Source of the DNA: Entamoeba invadens IP1
Taxonomy: Eukaryota > Evosea > Mastigamoebida > Endamoebidae
DNA length: 13,985 nt
Assembly: GCF_000330505.1 (NCBI RefSeq)
Contig: NW_004191834.1
Location: 10,597 to 24,581, forward strand
Reading direction: 5' to 3'
This document shows positions 1 to 7,485 of this stretch, piece by piece (within the stretch, counting starts at the first letter, position 1; each line of letters starts with the position of its first letter). The notes beneath the pieces were generated by a model. The model saw only the letters and a program-made list of their open reading frames with translations, was not told the DNA's origin and did not search any database. Both the position numbers and the translations under genes were made by a program.

Positions 1-109
1 GTTCATTTTCACAACTGAGCCGTGTTAGCAACCCGGAATGACTGAAAAACAACCGAACAGAGGTACGACGCCAAACAAATTGTACATTTTGGAAACCCAA
101 AACAGAATG
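1..109 (-). CDS. Possible partial coding frame at window edge
   Basis: One minus-strand frame is open for 36 codons from a TAA at 110-112 to the window edge, with mixed amino-acid composition (it includes the residues SHSGLLTRLSCENE). GC is visibly higher than in the following few hundred bases, which is what coding or recently inserted DNA looks like here. There is no ATG in this frame. An ATG in another frame (near 90) could be joined to it only through an intron of about 35 nt, shorter than is usual in Entamoeba. I do not recognise the product. It could equally be part of a repeat cut by the window end. Confidence 0.18.
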
Positions 110-119
110 TTAAATATTG

Positions 120-656
120 GCAGTAAGAAAAGCTTTAAATGTTTATTAATTCCTTTGTTATAAAAAATAATGTAACACTCGCGTCGATGCACTTTACTAC
201 AAAGAGATAATTTATAAGTTATTATAAATTATTTTTAAATTCTAATGTAAAAAATAGACACATATTGTTGTTGGTATTAAATATCACGATTGTTTTTAAA
301 TCTTGAAATTACTATAAAAGTTCCTAAAGTTAACACAATTTGGTATGACAACGAATGTGACGGATTCGGTGAAATGAAATGACATGACAAATGTCGATCG
401 AGTGTGTGATAAAAGACTCACAAATAAACTAATCATTATAGAATATTAACTTTATGTATTTTTTATTAATTGGAATAGCTTTGAAATTTTAAATTGGATT
501 TCTAATTATTTCTAATTAATTTGTATTTTTAGTAATTTTAATAAATTAATACTAATAAATATTGTTTTTATTAATAACTATCTTAAATTATGATAATGTT
601 TTTTACATACAAACACCACTTTTTAATCGTAGTCCTAATTTACCCATTTTTTAAAT
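120..656. other. AT-rich spacer, nothing identified
   Basis: No frame with coding-like composition and no clear inverted repeats were seen. A short GC-richer patch near 345-420 holds only very short frames. Confidence 0.5.
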
Positions 657-755
657 ATGGTCATCAGTAGTTTTAAAGTTCTCATACCACACCAACACAA
701 TATTAAGAGTGTATTATTAGCGAAGAAACATATAGATTTGAATACTGCCCAATGA
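657..755 (+). pseudogene. Short coding-like remnant with in-frame stops
   Basis: An ATG at 657 opens a 32-codon frame ending TGA at 753-755. The composition is protein-like rather than AT-noise (it ends KKHIDLNTAQ). After the TGA the same frame resumes as IKEFGNK, then a TAA, then EWALGKTWQTRQMF to about 830. Two stops inside an otherwise protein-like frame suggest a decayed gene. 'LNTAQ.IKEFGNK' loosely recalls a helix-turn-helix segment of transposases; that is only an impression. It could also be chance. Confidence 0.25.
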
Positions 756-977
756 ATTAAAGAGTTTGGCAATAAATAAGAATGGGCACTTGGAAAAACA
801 TGGCAAACACGTCAAATGTTTTTTTTGAATAAAAAACAAGAAAATACTTCACTTTCAATATTTTATTTTCTGATTGATATAACATTAAAATGGTTAATTT
901 ATTATAAATTTATAATTTTTGAGGCCATACTATAAAAACAAATTATCAATCTTTTTAATTAAATTGATTTGAATTAT

Positions 978-1162
978 TCACTCTGCCGTGTCTTGTTCAT
1001 TGTCGTAATTGTCTCGGCCAAAGAATACATCAACATATTCACCGTCTTTTAGCTAGTTTCACAAGTTATACAAATTTGCTATACCGCTTGTATCATACTG
1101 TTGGTGTTCAATAACCAGTTATTTACCTTTCTAGCAAAGGATTTAAAGAGAGCTGTATCAGA
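978..1162 (-). pseudogene. Decayed 3' end of an unidentified gene
   Basis: On the minus strand, 1162 downward reads SDTALFKSFARKVNNWLLNT through NSMIQ. A one-base frame change near 1090 follows, then GIANLYNL, two stops (TGA, TAG), and a clean acidic tail LKDGEYVDVFFGRDNYDNEQ ending DTAE and TGA at 978-980. The composition on both sides of the break is unlike the AT-rich flanks. The pattern fits the C-terminal part of a protein broken by a frameshift and two stops. The TAG directly before the acidic tail could instead be a splice acceptor, making the tail a last exon, but the sequence before it is too short for an intron from the first block. Product unknown. Confidence 0.4.
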
Positions 1163-1598
1163 TTATCCTAATAAATTAATTCATTTGTGTTTTATTATTA
1201 TTGTTTCACAAAAACAAATATTTTAATGTTTTAAAATAATATTTTAAACAAAAGTTTTGTTTGTTTTCTAATAATAAAGTAGTCGGGTCTGTAAATTCGC
1301 TTTTTTTAAATTGTATTTTTGATTTATAAAACATTTTTGTGTTGTTTGTATGTATGTACGTATAGAATAAACATATAGTTGTTTTTGTCATTTCGTTTAA
1401 GATGTTTTAAACTATATTTAATTGTTTCATTATTATATAAATTCAAAGGTTAAAACTATCCATTGTTAATATCCGATATTATAATTTTTACTAGTAAAAT
1501 TACTTTCTCATGAATTTTCATTTTTGAAAAGTCTATGGAATAGGTCAGACAATATAATTGGTAATTTTTGCCATAATAAAATTTTTTGTCTAAGTGTG
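1163..1598. other. AT-rich spacer, nothing identified
   Basis: Low-complexity A/T runs. The one minus-strand frame at 1206-1391 is made almost entirely of Phe, Tyr, Lys, Asn and Thr codons and looks non-coding. Confidence 0.5.
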
Positions 1599-1608
1599 CT
1601 GTAGAGTT

Positions 1609-1799
1609 GGTGGAAAAAAGTCCGGCTCTACAAGAATAACTATATTTTATTATAAACAGCCATCTATTATTAGTTTCTATTTTTTTATTTTTTGGAGTTT
1701 AAATTAATGTTTTTGAAATAATACAAAATGTTTTCAATATTATAGCAACTAATGTTATAATTTACTATAATTCACAAACGAGCCGGACTTTTTTTTACC
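1609..1799. mobile_element. Miniature inverted-repeat element (191 bp)
   Basis: The ends are inverted copies: 1609-1628 reads GGTGGAAAAAAGTCCGGCTC, and the complement of 1780-1799 reads GGTAAAAAAAAGTCCGGCTC, 18 of 20 identical. Weaker similarity continues inward for about 25 bp. The interior is AT-rich and non-coding. The flanks are TAGAGTT on the left and TAAAGTC on the right, which could be a worn 7-bp target duplication. The right end abuts the next element directly, so this one may have inserted into that element's terminal repeat. Superfamily uncertain. Confidence 0.55.
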
Positions 1800-1801
1800 T
1801 A

Positions 1802-2032
1802 AAGTCAGTCTTTTAACGTTGTCCTTTCTTTGAACTTAGTCCTTTTTTGCCAAAAAAGTACACAAAAAATTCTTTAAATAATTGGGAATTAGGTTATATT
1901 TTATAAAAACGGTAAACAAACTTAAACAATGATTTTCTGGCATTTCGAAAATTTTCCCGATATATTTTAGTCATTAATATCTAAAAAACGAGGGACAAAG
2001 TTGGAGAAAGGACAACGTTTAGAGAATGACTC
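1802..2032. mobile_element. Miniature Tc1/mariner-like element (about 231 bp)
   Basis: The arms 1802-1842 and 1992-2032 are imperfect inverted repeats of about 41 bp. The left begins TAAAGTCAGTCTTTTAACG and the complement of the right begins TAGAGTCATTCTCTAAACG; both continue with TTGTCCTTTCT. TA dinucleotides lie at both outer ends (1800-1801 and 2033-2034), the target duplication expected of Tc1/mariner transposition. No coding frame lies inside. The complement of the right arm continues outward as CTGTAGAG, and CTGTAGAGT also occurs at 1599-1607 beyond the neighbouring element. That would fit a longer element split by the 1609-1799 insertion. Confidence 0.55.
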
Positions 2033-2107
2033 TACAGTTAACGGGAAAGGGGGGATGCTAATTTAAATATTAATTAATTTAATATTATTCATAATAAATA
2101 ATTAACA

Positions 2108-2167
2108 GGCAAATATTATAAGAAGGATTTTTGTCCGTTTATTATTAACCAAATAATAATATTTGCC
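2108..2167. repeat. Inverted repeat, 12-bp arms
   Basis: GGCAAATATTAT at 2108-2119 is matched by its reverse complement at 2156-2167, enclosing 36 bp. It could fold as a hairpin or be the relic of a very small inverted-repeat element. Confidence 0.4.
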
Positions 2168-2236
2168 CATTAAAAAACTCGAAAAAAATTGATCACAAAT
2201 AAATGAGTAATTTAAATTCTAGATCGTATTTGAAAA

Positions 2237-2374
2237 ATAAAATGTGAAGACGTAATAAGTTATTTGAGATTTCATAACAGATAATCAACAAATATCGCAT
2301 GCATTCACAATTCCACGTGAAACGGATACATTGAAAAGCATATTAATAAATTTTACAATAACTTCACATTTTAT
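2237..2374. repeat. Inverted repeat, 13-bp arms
   Basis: ATAAAATGTGAAG at 2237-2249 and its exact reverse complement at 2362-2374, 112 bp apart. The composition makes chance possible. No target duplication was found. Confidence 0.3.
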
Positions 2375-2716
2375 TAGATTTTCTTTTAAATTAAACCACT
2401 TCAAAACATCCAACGACAAATAATCTCAATATAAAATGGTGCGAATTGAAAGTATCATATTTTTTTTTACAACCGTAAATTAACATAAAAAATTTTCATT
2501 TAAAAATGTGTGGTTGATGAAACTATTCTAAAAATAATAAAAAATTAAAAAACCCGAAAATGAAAAACTTAAAAATAATAATAATGTTATTAACGAGTTC
2601 GCCGAAAAAATACGAACACATAAATTGTACGCGTGAATTATAAACGCATAGTTGATAAAGTTTGTTTTGTTCTGTGTCATACAAAAAATTCAAAAACAGA
2701 AATAAATGTTTGATAG

Positions 2717-2869
2717 AAATGGTCTCTGTCAAGGATATTGTTGCTCTTGACACTCATTGATAAAAAATTCGAAGGGCAAACGGATCCAAATATTGTCAAC
2801 GCACCTCCAAAATATTTGTTTTCTCAAAGTGAACCAACCCAACATGGGAAACCCCGAAATCTTTTCTAA
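2717..2869 (+). pseudogene. Coding-like open frame without start, unknown
   Basis: A 50-codon frame runs from just after a TAG at 2714-2716 to TAA at 2867-2869. Its second half (EGQTDPNIVNAPPKYLFSQS, then EPTQHGKPRNLF) has a balanced, protein-like composition and higher GC than the surroundings. The frame has no ATG. The preceding TTTGATAG could be a splice acceptor, making this a last exon, but I found no matching upstream exon. It is otherwise a decayed fragment. Product not recognised. Confidence 0.3.
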
Positions 2870-3062
2870 AAATTGATGTTTGGCAAATCTTAGTCAAATT
2901 AGTTCTCAATTGTTATTTGTTTTCTTTCAGTTGTTGGCGGACAAAAAAACCGCCTTATAGTTTTAACAGGTTTTTCCTTTTATTTTTTTTAAACCAAACT
3001 AAAATTTGCCTTTTATTACTTTCTCCCTTTTAAAAAATTACAAAGAAAAAATCTAACCTGTT

Positions 3063-3067
3063 AAATA
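3063..3067 (-). terminator. Possible polyadenylation motif (TATTT)
   Basis: TATTT follows a T-run about 30 nt past the stop of the C39-like gene. Entamoeba 3' ends commonly carry a UAWUU motif; in such AT-rich DNA this match is weak evidence. Confidence 0.25.
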
Positions 3068-3096
3068 AAAAACTGCGACCAAAATCTCTTAATTCT

Positions 3097-5175
3097 TCAT
3101 TTCCAGATAACAAACACCGTTTTGCATTCTTTAGTGAATTGGCTCGCCTCCTGTGTGATTTTCTTTCCAGTTTTCCAGTTAGGGTCATGAGCCCAAATAG
3201 TGTTTCCGTCGAATGAGTTAATAGTGATGAAGTGTCCGCCCGTTGTCCATTGTCCAGCTTTCATTGACCCAATAGCAATTCCTCCACTGTCGACCATTTT
3301 CTTAATATTCGTCATATCTCCGCAGCTATATTGTTTACAGTTCAGTCCATACTTCTTCGCTGCGGCCGGGAACAACGCCCATGCTGTCCCATAGCTATCG
3401 TCCTTCCATCCATTCGCCATCGAGTAGTCTGCCAGAGTCGCCGGTGTAACGCTTCTGTCCGCCAACGTCGCGACGACCATAGCCATACTCGTAGGCCCGC
3501 ACCCTGATGTACACACCGTGTTCGACTTATCATTGCGCGAAGAGTACATCTTACTCTTCCATCGCGAGTCGCACTGATAGAAGAAGACTTCCTCATAACA
3601 CCGAGTTTGGGATTCGCAAGGTGGGTGCGGACTTGAATCAACTGAAGCGCCTTTGGTGTAGTAAGGGTACGACGGGGATCCTCCAGCATTCGGATTAACG
3701 GGCGTGGGAGTATCCGTCGATGACCCTGATGTTCCAGATGGATCTTCCGGAATTTTGGCACTTCCACTCTCTTCGGAAGGAGTCGGAGAAGTGCCCGAAG
3801 CTGAAGGATTTGTGTCTGACGCTTGAGAAGGAGCAGGAGAAGACGTCGATCCACTTGATGGAGATTTCCCCGAATTATTAGATGGAGATCTCGTATTAGA
3901 ACTGGGCGAATTATTAGATGAAGGCTTTGAAGGAGATGTCGGTAGTGTTGGATCAGCTAATGAGTTAGCATTATCTAAACTATTCACATTAATACCATCG
4001 TTAATAGTATTTTTACTATCATCTTTACTATTTTCGTTTTTTCCCGTTCCATTGTCGGTAAGTCCTTCATTCTTCTCTTTTTTTTCTTTTAGTTCCTTTA
4101 ATTTAGTTTTGAGCTTATCTTCAATAGTTTCGATTTTTCCTTTCACTTTTTTTGTGATTTTTTCTTTGAGTTTTTTTACAAAGGTTTTGGCTTGTTTTTT
4201 TGTCCCTTTTTCACTCTTTTTGATTTTATCTTCAATAGTCTTAAAAACGGATTTCGCTTTGCCTCTCATTTTGTCAATCTTGTTTTTGGTTGTATCGAAA
4301 AACTTCTTCTCGAGAGATTTCTTCTGATTCTGAACAGTCTTTAATCGATCTTTTAAATTCATCATCTTCTCAGTCACTTTTTGTGTAGCTTTTGTGGCAA
4401 AGCCTTTTGCGTCTTCTACCTTCTCTTTGATGTCCGATATAAATTTTTCTTTTTTATTTTTAACTTTTTCAAGTGCTTTTTTTACAGTGCTTTTGGCGAC
4501 TTTTAATTTGCCATTTGCTAAGTCGACAAGTTTTGAAAGAGTTTTTTTGTCGGCTGTTCCGGTGGGTTTTAGGCCTAATTTGCTCTGGAATTTTTCAAGT
4601 GCCTTTTTTGCTTTTTTTGTGTTTTTACTAAAGACGTCTTTAACCTTTGAAAATATTTTATTCACATTTTTGGGTGTTACTAAAACTTTTTTCTCCTTTT
4701 TCTTGTGTGATTGAGTGTTTGATTTTTTTCCTTGCATTTTCAGTATATCATTTGCAGTGGTCTTTGGCTGTCTAAGTCGCAGTTTTTGTTTTAAAGAAAG
4801 TTTTGATGTGAACTTCTTAGTGTTTTGCTTAATTCCATTTTGTCGACTTTTAAAGCTCTTTTGTGTTCTTTTTATATCAGTGAAAGTCGCTTTTCTTCGA
4901 TTTAAACTCGTTTTCTTCTTAGTGGTAAAACTTGCTTTGCTCTTCTTAGTAATTGAAGGTTTTTTGACAATGGATTTTAAAAGAAATTTTGAACGCTTTG
5001 GAGTTGAAAAGATTTTCCTCTTCTTTTGAACTTTTTTTGAAGAGCCTCGACTGGATGGTTTCGAAATTCGTCGACTTTTTGTGGGTTTATTGGTTTTGAT
5101 TACACGACGGCTCGACTTCTTTGCGTCAACTGATAAAAGTAAAGTGCATATCAAGACAATTAGCAGTAATTTCAT
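3097..5175 (-). CDS. Secreted Lys-rich protein with C39-like cysteine peptidase domain
   Basis: A 692-residue protein. Residues 1-18 (MKLLLIVLICTLLLSVDA) form a clear signal peptide, so this ATG was chosen; the frame stays open upstream to ATGs at 5220 and 5289, which would add 15 or 38 residues. About 19-370 is extremely rich in Lys, with Ser/Thr and predicted helix. Inside it, 192-220 resembles a peptidoglycan-binding (PG_binding_1) half-repeat (FQSKLGLKPTGTADKKTL). About 400-515 is a Ser/Pro/Thr/Asn linker, probably glycosylated. About 527-692 is a Peptidase_C39_2-type papain-fold domain: Q534 in YQCDSRW, C559 in SGCGPTSMAM, H648 in GGHFITI and D664 in HDPNW provide the expected catalytic set, so activity is plausible. 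Family members are mostly bacterial. The C-terminal third is clearly richer in GC than the Lys-rich part. Substrate unknown; secretion or vesicular targeting is inferred. Confidence 0.88.
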   Translation of the reverse strand: MKLLLIVLICTLLLSVDAKKSSRRVIKTNKPTKSRRISKPSSRGSSKKVQKKRKIFSTPKRSKFLLKSIVKKPSITKKSKASFTTKKKTSLNRRKATFTDIKRTQKSFKSRQNGIKQNTKKFTSKLSLKQKLRLRQPKTTANDILKMQGKKSNTQSHKKKEKKVLVTPKNVNKIFSKVKDVFSKNTKKAKKALEKFQSKLGLKPTGTADKKTLSKLVDLANGKLKVAKSTVKKALEKVKNKKEKFISDIKEKVEDAKGFATKATQKVTEKMMNLKDRLKTVQNQKKSLEKKFFDTTKNKIDKMRGKAKSVFKTIEDKIKKSEKGTKKQAKTFVKKLKEKITKKVKGKIETIEDKLKTKLKELKEKKEKNEGLTDNGTGKNENSKDDSKNTINDGINVNSLDNANSLADPTLPTSPSKPSSNNSPSSNTRSPSNNSGKSPSSGSTSSPAPSQASDTNPSASGTSPTPSEESGSAKIPEDPSGTSGSSTDTPTPVNPNAGGSPSYPYYTKGASVDSSPHPPCESQTRCYEEVFFYQCDSRWKSKMYSSRNDKSNTVCTSGCGPTSMAMVVATLADRSVTPATLADYSMANGWKDDSYGTAWALFPAAAKKYGLNCKQYSCGDMTNIKKMVDSGGIAIGSMKAGQWTTGGHFITINSFDGNTIWAHDPNWKTGKKITQEASQFTKECKTVFVIWK

Positions 5176-5926
5176 AATATAAAATATCAAGTTGTATCGA
5201 AACATAAAATTTAACGACATTTCAATGTTTTTATATATTTTAAAAAAGAAAAAAGACTGTTTGGTTTGTCTGGTCTTTTTTACATTCATTGTAGTTAAAA
5301 TGTTATGTATTTGACATATTTTTAAACTTTTTATATTTTTTTTTCAAACGCTTTCAAAATGTTATCCAAACAAAAGTTTGTTACAAAAAGATCAATTTGG
5401 GTTTATATTGAATTGTCTTTCTTTTATTATAATAGTTATTATCATATAAACTAGTATTTCTCATTTTGTTAATTTAAAATTCCAATTATTTATCACAAAA
5501 TACGGCAGTTTGTATTTGTAAAAAAATGAAAAATACGATATTATTCAATATATATGGAATTTTCTATCTATGACAAAAGTATAATGTTTTGATATGAAGT
5601 ATTAAATCATTATTAATCTTAAAAATACAGTATTTTTAACGATATTTAAGTACTTTTTGTTTTATACTAAATAAAATGTTTTGTAAAAGTGGTTGAAAAT
5701 AATTTATCTTATTGTTTAATCTTTATAATATTAATTTTTAATGGTTATTGTTGCACATAATTAAGGCAATTTTTCGTTTAAACTAATAAATAAAATTAAC
5801 TTAAAGTTGACCTATTTCATGTAGAAAATAAACAATAGATGTAATTTTTGGTATTTCAAACAAAATACGAAAACAATGTTATTATTTACTAAATTTAGAA
5901 AATAACTTTTTATTATTTGAAAAAAA
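5176..5926. other. Upstream region of C39-like gene, AT-rich
   Basis: It contains the two alternative in-frame ATGs for the gene at 3097-5175 (minus strand, 5220 and 5289), each preceded by A/T-rich sequence that could serve as a core promoter. A TATATAAAA-type run lies just before the 5220 ATG. No other gene is visible. A 31-codon plus-strand frame from the ATG near 5359 contains GTTTGTT, but I found no partner exon. Confidence 0.4.
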
Positions 5927-5928
5927 TA

Positions 5929-6108
5929 CAGTCTGTTTTTTAACGTTATCTGGTATTTTTTAGACAACAAAGATTGATATATTTCGGGAAGCCGTTTTAA
6001 AAACTAATCCCATTTGTTTAGGGTTTTTTCACGTTTTACCTAATGCCCAATGTTTAGACAAAATTTATGCTATTTTTCGTTCACCAGATGATATTAAAAG
6101 ACTGACTC
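5929..6108. mobile_element. Miniature Tc1/mariner-like element (180 bp)
   Basis: The terminal segments 5927-5953 and 6084-6110 are inverted copies over 27 positions, 21 identical. Outer ends read TACAGTCTG and, on the complement, TAGAGTCAG; both reach ATCTGG at the inner end. TA at each border (5927-5928 and 6109-6110) fits a Tc1/mariner target duplication. The terminal sequence is related to that of the elements at 1802-2032 and 10479-11444. Confidence 0.5.
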
Positions 6109-6128
6109 TACATGAAATTATAAAATGA
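5964..6128 (+). pseudogene. 54-codon coding remnant, no start codon
   Basis: Starting directly after TTTTTTAG (5956-5963), a good match to a splice acceptor, a frame runs 54 codons to TGA at 6126-6128. It reads TTKIDIFREAVLKTNPICLG, FFHVLPNAQCLDKIYAIFRS and PDDIKRLTLHEIIK, with balanced composition and no A/T-noise character. It has no ATG and crosses the right inverted repeat of the element at 5929-6108. It could be the last exon of a gene, part of a transposase, or a host fragment captured with the element. I do not recognise the protein. No convincing upstream exon was found. Confidence 0.4.
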
Positions 6129-6439
6129 AAAGTTCACCCTTTTGTGTTTGATTGTTATTAAACAAATATTTTCATTTCATCTAATAAATAAATGTTTTTA
6201 ATCTTATTATATTATTAATCGTTTTTAATTTTAATTTGAATACAAACAAACTAAAAAATCTTTAAATGATTATAAATAAATTGTTGGCAAATACAAATTA
6301 ATATAAAATATGAATAAAATAATAATATTAATTAATTGTTAATAAAATTTAAAAATTTTACTTAAAAACCATTATTTGTTAATTTTAATAATTTTTTATT
6401 TGGAAACGAAGCAGAACATTAGGTATACAATTGGGCCAT
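6129..6439. other. AT-rich spacer, nothing identified
   Basis: Nearly pure A/T with long homopolymer-like runs and no protein-like frame. Confidence 0.55.
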
Positions 6440-6441
6440 TA

Positions 6442-6668
6442 CAGTTGACAAAAAAATAATAGTCAAAGACCAAATAACTGTCAGAAGTAAAATTAATAGT
6501 TTTAAAACTTCAGATAAGAACTATTATAAAAATAGATTTAAGTTTCTTACCATTTTTTGGTGTACATTTTTTTCACTTTTTTTAAAAAACCAGTTATTTT
6601 CAAGGTAATCAATCAGAAATACACCCCTTTGACAATTATTTGGTCTTTGATAATTACTTGGTCAACAA
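6442..6668. mobile_element. Miniature Tc1/mariner-like element (227 bp)
   Basis: Arms 6444-6483 and 6630-6666 are inverted copies. Both begin GTTGAC and share the 13-bp block TCAAAGACCAAAT followed by A(A)CTGTCA/AATTGTCA. The left end reads TA-CAGTTGAC and the right end GTCAACAA-TA, so TA flanks both sides (6440-6441 and 6669-6670). CAGT-type ends with TA duplications are typical of Tc1/mariner. The interior has no coding frame, so it would need a transposase from elsewhere. Confidence 0.6.
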
Positions 6669-6905
6669 TAAACCTTCTCCCATCAAATTAAATTTAACCA
6701 AAAGAAAAACTAATTATTTTCTATTGTTATACTAAAATAATAAACTATACCTAAATAAAAGTCAATTTTCTAAAATATTTGTTTTTAGTAAAAATCTGTG
6801 TTTTTAAAGAAAAATATAGGAATTTCTTTAACATAAATTACATTTTCTAGGTTAAGGTACATTTTCCTTACTGTAAGCATTAAAAATTAATTCAAACAAA
6901 AAATA

Positions 6906-7223
6906 AAAAGGGGTTGTTTGTCGTAGATACAACACAATAATAATTTATTTGTTGGATTTGAAAAAAATGAAAAAAAGTTTGGTTTAATATTTTTTTGTAC
7001 TTCTTTTTTTAAGGTGAAGAGGAAAAATAACAGCTTATTTAAAAGAAAGAAGTTCAAAAAGAATATTGAATTATTTTTTTAGTAAAAATTGTGTTAAAAA
7101 CAACAAAAGGTACAAATTCGAGAACCAAATAAATAATTGTTGTCCACTAAATTGATTGGTAAGTCGTGTGACAAATAGACTTGTTTGACCATTAAGATAA
7201 CGACAAATAGACCCTTTTCACTG
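6906..7223. mobile_element. Miniature element, older copy of the 10213-10430 family
   Basis: The right end (complement: CAGTGAAAAGGGTCTATTTG then TCGTTATC) is flanked by TA at 7224-7225. The left end near 6904 is worn but keeps AAAAGGGGTTGTTTGTCGTA. The right third, 7105-7223, aligns along its whole length with 10314-10430, including the shared block GGTACAAATTCGAGAAC. It is about 100 bp longer than the other copy, from extra AT-rich interior. No coding frame. Confidence 0.55.
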
Positions 7224-7430
7224 TATTTTTGAATCAAAAGAAAAAAGAAAAATTTAAATTGTTAAATGAACTATTAAATATATTAAAAATGTTTTATATT
7301 TTAATAAATAAGTTATAAATTTTTATTAGTTAAATTTTTTTAATTTTTAGAAAAAACAAAAACAATAAACTCTTATATTTTGAATAAAAGATTTAATTGT
7401 TTTTTTAAAATTTAAGTGTTAAAATTGTTT

Positions 7431-7435
7431 AATTA
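7431..7435 (-). terminator. Possible polyadenylation motif (TAATT)
   Basis: TAATT on the minus strand about 50 nt past the LRR gene stop, followed by an A/T-rich tract. It matches the UAWUU motif of Entamoeba 3' ends; weak on its own in AT-rich DNA. Confidence 0.3.
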
Positions 7436-7485
7436 CATGTTAATTTACACTCAATGTTTTCCAATAAAAACGACACCTTTTTAGT

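Larger units (their letters stand above)
2033..2716. other. AT-rich spacer with small inverted repeats
   Basis: No convincing gene. It holds two hairpin-type repeats, listed separately. A 26-codon ATG frame on the minus strand (2677-2757) overlaps its right edge and is not supported by anything else. Confidence 0.4.

Noticed and set aside
1206..1391. 61-codon minus-strand frame
   Set aside because: Low-complexity A/T codons with no motif.
2523..2753. 76-codon minus-strand frame
   Set aside because: Its start is GTG, not ATG; the second half is Ile/Phe/Leu from A/T runs.
3200..5029. Several plus-strand and one minus-strand frames (3200-3394, 3507-3698, 4052-4327, 4394-4714, 4715-5029, 3342-3854)
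   Set aside because: Shadows of the long minus-strand gene. The plus-strand ones over the Lys-rich part are Phe/Leu/Ser-rich because they are the complement of Lys codons.
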